Source of the DNA: Polytrichum commune
Taxonomy: Eukaryota; Streptophyta; Polytrichopsida; Polytrichales; Polytrichaceae
DNA length: 64,000 nucleotides
Reading direction: 5' to 3'
Assembly: GCA_950295325.1 (NCBI GenBank)
Contig: OX485809.1
Location: 19,904,001 to 19,968,000, forward strand
The notes under the pieces are model-generated. The model was not told where the DNA came from, did not search any database, and saw only the letters and a list, made by a program, of their open reading frames with translations. Of this stretch, positions 57,701 to 64,000 are shown one piece after another. Each line of letters starts with the position of its first letter. Position 1 is the stretch's first letter. The translations under genes and the position numbers were made by a program.

Positions 57701-59134
57701 GTCATATAAACATCTTATTCATTATGAAAGTGATCAATTCTCGTGCTCATTAAATTGTTATAAAGGTGTCTCCAATTATGTTCGCTGTTGAATTCATAAT
57801 GGTTCTCATATTTGAGCACAATGGTTAACGTCTTTGAAACATACGAATTGTTGGAATTCATTCTTGGAGCCACGTCAAACCACACACCACTCAAATACAA
57901 ATGTCTTTATAAAGGAAAGTATTTGAACAAGGGTTGTCTACTTTAAGTTCGGGTCAAGTTAGGCACAAAGTTATAATAATCTATCTTTAAAAAAGGTGAC
58001 ACATGTCGTAAAATATTTGGTTGGGAACGTCTTAAAAGATTGTGACGTGGTAGCTAAATTTGTTGGGTAGGAACATCCAACATTTGCCTTCGCTTCCAAT
58101 TTAAAATATATTCTTAACAATCTTTGTAAGGGTAATTTTTTGTAAAGGAGTCACATCATTGAAAAAATGAATAAATAAAGCACATACATACATACATACA
58201 TACACACATACATACACACATACATACCTCCCTCCCCTCCACACTCCCTTTATTTTCCTTCCTCCTCCTTATGTTGCAATTTTTATAGAATTAATTAATA
58301 AAATAATAATAGTTTTTATTATTTAAATACATTATATTCTATGTAGCTTAGAATTTATATTGACATAAATCAATCAAATAACATTGGAGAATGTTAACAT
58401 AAGTTCAATAGTTTGTACCCAAACGGTGTACCTACCATATCCTTGTTGATGATTACATTTTACCAACACCTTGTTTTTGAGGTTCGCAACATCATGAGAT
58501 GATGGTTTGGTCACTACTCCAACTTTCCTAGCTTCTTCCCTAAACTTCATACCCCTTGTTCTCTCAAATGGAACATAGGGAAAGCTCCTATGGTGATTAC
58601 AACCTTGAGGTGAAGGGGTGAGGGGCGAGGGGCTTGGGTTTGTCCCCCACAACCCATCACACTTAAAGACAATATTACAATGCTTATTTATGTGTCAATA
58701 CCAAAATTCACAAATATATTCTCCCCCACAATATTCCATTACAAAAATAAGTACACTTTTATATTACCATTGTGTTTTGTAACACAATGTATCGCCCCGT
58801 CATATTTTAGTATGTTTTTAAGAGAATGAACAATTAGTGACTTGGATTCTTGTGTAAATTGGGGTTTAATAATTAACATGATTTGAAGATCTAATCATGG
58901 AGGGAGGGGGGCATCGATCCCCTTAGACTGCATCCATGAAGTTGAAACAAATGGCAATATAGTGTTGATCACCTTCATGGAAATTATGTAAAGGGTTTTC
59001 TTTCCAAAAGTAACCTAAAAAAGTGAGAGCATTTGAACAAAGATACGAGTGTTTGGAAACACAAGTTTGTATAACATGGTTCATCTTGGAAATACTTATC
59101 ATGTCTAGAAGTCCATTACTTTCCATCTGTAGTA
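54729..59134. other. Gene-poor stretch
   Basis: About 4.4 kb without a supportable gene. Contains the second copy of the 41.2 kb repeat (56810-56920). At 57270-57580 a GC-richer stretch has a 103-codon frame (HVKGIHVCPNACVQGRNRLS) that may be retrotransposon leader sequence but has no recognisable domain. Also a CATA microsatellite at about 58183-58229. The minus-strand frame at 58374-58652 shows no domain. Confidence 0.4.
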
Positions 59135-59462
59135 CCGTAACACCATAGCAGGTTCATCACCTGGCGAACGAATATTTATTTTTTTTGAAAAAATAAGGTT
59201 CGTTTTCTTAAAATATTTTTTTTTGAAATTCGTTCTTCTATTTTGAGGAAAAAAAATAATTCGTCCTGGAATAGAGTAGATGTACCGGGATGACAACTTA
59301 AATTGATTTTTTCAACAGAGTTTGCTTCACCCAACTTTCTGAATTTTCGTTCTTTTCATAATATAATTTTCCATAATTTCGTTCTTCATGGCCTGGAATT
59401 TCTGATTTTTTTCGTTTTTTTTTTTGGAATTATTTAAGAACGAACCTGCTATGGTGTTACGG
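59135..59462. mobile_element. TA-flanked element with CCGTAACACC-type ends, copy 2
   Basis: A 328-bp element with inverted ends CCGTAACACCATAGCAGGTT and AACCTGCTATGGTGTTACGG, TA on both sides (59133-59134 and 59463-59464). The interior is almost entirely A/T with repeated TTCGTTCTT. Possibly Stowaway/mariner-like. Confidence 0.85.
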
Positions 59463-59728
59463 TATATATATCAACAATGAACATGAAGCAAGGTGGAGGG
59501 CACTACCTATTGTGGTAGAAAACCTTTAGATACATATTTTGGAGGGGAGAAAAAGAGTGTAGTCTTTACCAAAGCACAAATCACTTTAAATGTGCAAAGA
59601 CCTTGTTCAAAGAGATTTCTCAAACTAATGAATGAAAAATGGCTTATGTCTTCTTTGCAATTATAGGATATGTTGATACATGAAATATTGGGTCTCATAC
59701 AAACGTCCAAAGTATCATCTTGAGTTGT

Positions 59729-59991
59729 AATAAATAAATAAATAACAAACGTCAAGCAATCCGACATTAATTTGAGCCTGTTGGTCCTACCTTGCTCAAG
59801 AATCCTCTTGGTGCATGGTGGGACTTGACTGCCCACCTTGTGGTAGATGGGCTCTTGGCTACCTATCTACCTAACTAGTTTTCCCATCAAGTAGTGAGAA
59901 AAAATTCACAGCGAGAATCGAACCGCCAATCACTTCATTCACAAATGCGTACCTCTCCACTATCACCCAATAGTTTAGGGTCATCTTGGGC
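59729..59991 (-). mobile_element. tRNA-derived SINE, full copy
   Basis: A 263-bp element on the minus strand. The 5' part has A-box-like GATAGTGGAGAGG and B-box-like GGTTCGATTCTC about 35 bp apart, the internal Pol III promoter of tRNA-derived SINEs. The body contains CTTGAGCAAGGTAGGACC, and the 3' tail is an ATTT repeat. It is flanked by a 13-bp duplication, CATCTTGAGTTGT (59716-59728) and CATCTCGAGTTGT (59992-60004), one mismatch, confirming retroposition. It needs a partner LINE for its 3' end. Confidence 0.9.
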
Positions 59992-60605
59992 CATCTCGAG
60001 TTGTATTGTTAAAGAGTAGCAAAAGTTGTGAAATTCAGGGAAACAAGCAAATTATCACTAAAAGAATGTTCTATCACACATATGTTCTATAAAAGAACTG
60101 ATCTATTTTATTTTATTTTATTTAAAAAATTTGTTACAAGGGATTGTTGCATATCCTTGGAGCTTGCACATTTTTATACCATTGAGTAGTGTTGTAAAAG
60201 TTTCGTGATAAGCCATAGATCAAAATTTGGATAAATGTTGGTTGTATGCAACACTCAATGAACATTCTAAAATGGTGACATCGGAAAACAATGTGGACGT
60301 ATAATTTAACCAAAAAAAAGAGTTTAAGCTGGTATCCTTGATCTTGTCTAAGTTGATTGAACTTAAATAAGACTTAAAGTTGTTTAGAAATGTTGTCCAA
60401 ACAACTCTATGCGTTGCTTGTGCTCAAAGCTTAACATTCAGCCTCCACACCACCAACCAAATCCTTGCGATGGGCTTGGTAATTGGCAACATGGTCTTCC
60501 ATATGAACGAGGTGGGAGAGGGAGCAAGCTTTATAACACAATTGCATTTTAATGACTTGGTTATTGATGACAAAATTGGTTTCTATTACCTATACAAAAT
60601 ATATG

Positions 60606-61735
60606 ATCCGAGATGATCTTAAACTGTTGGGTGATAGTGGAAAGGTATCCAGTTTTGAATGGAGTGGTTGGTGGTTCGATTCCTGTTGTGAAATCTTCTC
60701 TCTACTTGACAGAAAAACTACTACAATCCTACCTCTATAATACGACACTCGATAATATGACAACCTCGATATTATGACACAAATTTCGTAAACCAAACTT
60801 CCTAGTTCAAATCTACCTCTATACTACGACTATGACAATGTTAATACGACACTCCTAGACCCCCCAAATGTCAAATTATAGAGGTAATAAATGCATTTAT
60901 ATGGTGGGTCCCACACACTTATATATACAAAAATACATAATTTATGTTAAATTCATAAATCTTATACATATGAAGTTTGGATTAAGGAAGTTTAAATGTA
61001 AAATGATGAGAACCATGAGAAAATAAACATGAGAACCATGGGAACTAGGTTCTCTTTCTAAAACCCTATTGACACTCACAACACTCATCAGTTGGTATCT
61101 TTTTCGCAACAGCTCTTACCCTAAACCCTAAACTAACATCCACAAATCTGGATTCGAGGTTTTTAGATCAATTTTTATTTGATTGATGTGTTTTTCATAT
61201 TGTTGGAAAGCTATTGAAATTTCGCTTCTTTTGGTGGTAGTCTTGCTTGATTCCGAGTTGTATAGACAAAGTTATGAGCATATGAAGGTCGCATAGTTCC
61301 ATAAATTGATCGATTTGGTTTTGCAATTTGTGAGGTCAGTTCTTATCCGATTACACCCTTCTTCAAGTCCACATAGGTTTAGTGAGGAGAATTTTCATAT
61401 TTGTAATACATTTGAAAGAATACTCGTTTTTATATATGGCAAAATATCTCAAGTGTGTTTTTATGAAGTACCTCGTTATTGTGACAACCAGGTCCAATTT
61501 GTCATATTATTGAATATGTGACACCTCGACAATACGACCTTTTTCTCGTTTCCCAAACGTGTCATATTAAAGAGGTAGGACTGTAGTTAGGTAGGTAGGC
61601 AGCCAAGAGCCCTCTCACTGCAAGGTAGGGAGTAAACCCCACCCTGCACCAAGAGGACTCTTGAGCAAGGTAGGGCCAACATGCTCAAATTCACATCGGA
61701 TTGCCTGACGTTCGTTATTTATTTATTTATTACAA
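60606..61735 (+). mobile_element. tRNA-derived SINE, copy interrupted by a DNA element
   Basis: 5' part 60606-60720 (GGGTGATAGTGGAAAGG, then GGTGGTTCGATTCCTG as B box) and 3' part 61584-61735 (AGCCAAGAGCCC to an ATTT tail). Together about 267 bp, the family length. The middle is a DNA element. Confidence 0.88.
60721..61583. mobile_element. Pogo-like non-autonomous element inside the SINE
   Basis: About 860 bp with inverted ends CAATCCTACCTCTATAATAC and, at the right, AAAGAGGTAGGACTG, each next to TA. Several CGACAC/GTGTCAT motifs lie near both ends. Ends of the form CAGT..ACCTCTATAA with a TA target resemble plant pogo/Lemi-type elements. No transposase frame is present. The empty site is visible in the uninterrupted SINE (AAAACTAGTTAGG in its sense orientation). 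Confidence 0.78.
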
Positions 61736-61739
61736 CTTT

Positions 61740-63645
61740 GGACGTCCGTATGAGATCTGTATGGAGTGTCAATGCCGAAGAGCTCTTGAGGTTTTGGTTC
61801 CATGAGCTTTTCTTAACGATGGTTTTGGCATGCTTGGTGTATGTTCCACCCTTTGTCAAACTTGGTTTTCATTTGATTTTTTTGGCTTGTGTTGTGCTAA
61901 CGTGCTTCACTCTTTTGCAAATGCAATGCACACAGTCATGTCATTGAGTATGGCATAAGGCATGATGTAATCTTAAAGTGGGTTTGTGATCTTAAATGGT
62001 TCTAGCATACAAGTACATATTCAAGTACGAAATGCATATATCTAAAAGAAAGCCATTTAAGAAGATCTATGAGCACCACGTCAAGAATTTATAAAATATT
62101 CATATTCATTTAAAAAATAACAAAGACCAACTCTCATGGTCCTCATTTGGATTCACTAATGTGTTCATGTAGGTTGTCTTGGATTGTCAAACACCCCTAA
62201 ATATGTTGGAATGATGGAAGTGTCCACTTTAGGCACACTTACCTTAGCCCCTAACTTCCCAAGCAACCGATCTCTGGTTTGATGGATGATTTCTCCCTAC
62301 ATTAAAACACCTAACTCATTCATCCACAATCCAAAATAACTATAAACATTGAGCCAACATGGATATTTATGCGTAGACACATGAGCCATGCAATTTGTAA
62401 ATGGATAGAATGTGTAAAAATATGTCAAAGTGGGAAGTGGTCATGTTTTTGTCAAGTCAGGAGCTCACGTGAGGGCATTAACTCCAATCAATAGTCACCA
62501 CTTCAATGCAAACTTTGCATGAACATCAAAGATCTTTGTTTTGGTAAAAGTGAAATGTGTTTTGATGTTCATGTACAAATGGCCTTTGTGCTCATGTTGA
62601 CCATTTAATTTAACATTTGAACACTCTCATAATATATATGGCATGTGGGATACAAGTAGATCTTAGCGAATATGAGCATGACATTTGGCAAAATCTGAGG
62701 GGGGGGGGGGGGAGATAATTATTTAGAAACATGTGACAATTAACATACTCCAAATGGTTGGCCACGTTTTGGCATGAGAATGTGTGGGGATGCTCAAATA
62801 TTGAAGTGATCTCATCTAGTGGATCACATAAGCCCCCTGCTTGTTTCCAGTTGAATCGATTGGTCAAAGGTCTTTTCCAGGGGATAAAACTTGTCATCTT
62901 TTCGTGCATCACTACATGTAATTCTTACAATCTTTAAATCCCAAGGGTTATTCAAGTCCGTTCTTTCCCCTTGTTATAACCCATCTCCCATGTTTCCAAA
63001 TCCTACGGACAATTTCCATTTTAACCTAAAAACTTGTCCATGAAACCTCACAACCAACATTGAGTGAAATGCACTCAAATCAACCCTTTCATGGGCTTCG
63101 GGAAGTTAAGGGTAAATCTTGTTTGACATGGCTCCTTCCAACGTGCTTTGGTCTACCACCTTGGGCCTATGGTTTAAATGGCTCGCACTCCTTCATCATG
63201 TGGTCTCGGGGGTTGTGTCTATGGTTTTTGGAGCCCTATATTGCAGTGTTGTTGAAGGCAAAGATACAAATTGATGATATTTCTTCTACATGGATTACCC
63301 CAATTAGTGAGGGAGGGCTAATAGTGCATGTGGGAAATTAGTGAAGGTGAAACTAATCTTTTTTTTACCATGAAATTAGTGCCACCAACATATCTAGAAA
63401 GTGTTGTTCATCATGGCCTTGTTCATTGAAAATACTACTCGTAGCAACACTATTCATTGAAAGGATCGATAGTGTTCATCATGGCCCTATTCAATGACAA
63501 ACATGTGTTTGCATATAATTCTTTATATTTTATCACTCTACAAACGTCTTAGAGCATGCACTAATTTTCCTAACATGTATGGTAAATGAGCATGTATTCA
63601 TGAATTTAGTACCACTCAGTGGCAACATAGTGCATGTTTTGGGAA
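61740..63645. other. Gene-poor stretch
   Basis: AT-rich, with a G run at about 62699-62712. No coding or repeat family recognised in these 1.9 kb. Confidence 0.35.
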
Positions 63646-63648
63646 TTA

Positions 63649-64000
63649 GGGTGAGTTTCCATGTAGGCTGCTTTGCCTACTAGATTCTAGAAAAATGATG
63701 GGTTGGAGGTGTTCGCATGTGGTTAAGGACAAGCAATCATTCAAGCACATTCTGGCGGTCTATTAGAATGTGGAGGGTTATGCATATGGGCTGCTAGACT
63801 CCCATGTGCTCACTAAAATATCTTCATCCTACAAATGCGGTCACTGAAGAATTAAAGACTTGGTTTTAAAAGGAGGAGGAGGTATTAACATAAAGGAGGA
63901 GGTTAGTAGCTAGGTGGACCCAAATGTGAGAAGATGAGAGTAGCTACACTAAATATGATATTTTATGTCACTATGGTAATTTTTTCAGATGATACTTGTT
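63649..64000. mobile_element. H2 MITE copy e with TA MITE inserted, cut by window end
   Basis: Starts GGGTGAGTTTCCATGTAGGC after TTA (63646-63648) and contains GGA repeats near 63870-63900. At 63947 a TA-flanked MITE begins (CACTAAATATGATATTTTATG), replacing the expected continuation AGCTAGTTGGC, so it is nested in the H2 element. The window ends inside it. Confidence 0.75.

Noticed and set aside
60640-60690. tRNA gene suggested by the GGTTCGATTCC B box
   Set aside because: It is the tRNA-like head of the interrupted SINE; no cloverleaf or acceptor stem.
1-64000. CRISPR arrays, bacterial operons, organelle genes
   Set aside because: None seen; repeats here are transposons or microsatellites, and genes are split by spliceosomal introns.

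Overview
This window looks like nuclear DNA of a land plant: AT-rich, split genes with GT-AG introns, plant-type protein families (an OEP16-type envelope channel, an S1/SPH secreted protein, a plant-style DeSI protease) and a very high load of short non-autonomous transposons. A seed-free plant (fern or lycophyte) is my guess from the style of the LINE remnants and the repeat load. That is inference; the sequence does not settle the species.

Layout. 1-7.2 kb: LINE debris on the minus strand, a hAT MITE and a Harbinger-type element with a second element inside it. 7.2-12.8 kb: a DeSI/PPPDE deSUMOylase-like gene (+, 4 exons) with a microsatellite-rich leader, followed by unassigned exon-like pieces. 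13-17.8 kb: MITEs. 17.82-27.92 kb: a 10.1 kb block bounded by a perfect 32-bp inverted repeat. It carries two decayed, divergently transcribed multi-exon genes: on the minus strand a protein with a ParB-like GNHR segment and a DNA-methylase-like C-terminal motif, and on the plus strand a MULE-like transposase with a SWIM zinc finger. Between them lie a 25S rRNA fragment and strong hairpins. I read the block as a possible large two-gene DNA transposon. 28.8-29.6 kb: a zf-RVT LINE tail. 31.9-33.1 kb: a tandem repeat. 33.1-38.4 kb: NSRP1-like (-) and DPH2 (+), head to head. 39.5-39.9 kb: an S1/SPH gene, probably defective or missing a 5' exon. 40.4-45.2 kb: MITEs and a second RNase H LINE remnant. 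45.28-53.82 kb: an OEP16-like gene (-) whose 489-nt CDS is split into six exons (34 to 147 nt) over 8.5 kb, with every intron holding repeats. 54-64 kb: gene-poor, with Harbinger-type MITEs, a tRNA-derived SINE with target duplications, a second SINE interrupted by a DNA element, and other MITEs.

The five host genes have unrelated housekeeping or secreted roles (SUMO removal, splicing regulation, diphthamide synthesis on eEF2, plastid envelope transport, secreted S1 protein) and do not form a cluster. The most unusual content is the 10.1 kb block, the repeat-stretched OEP16 gene and a clear record of nested insertions that orders several MITE families in time.
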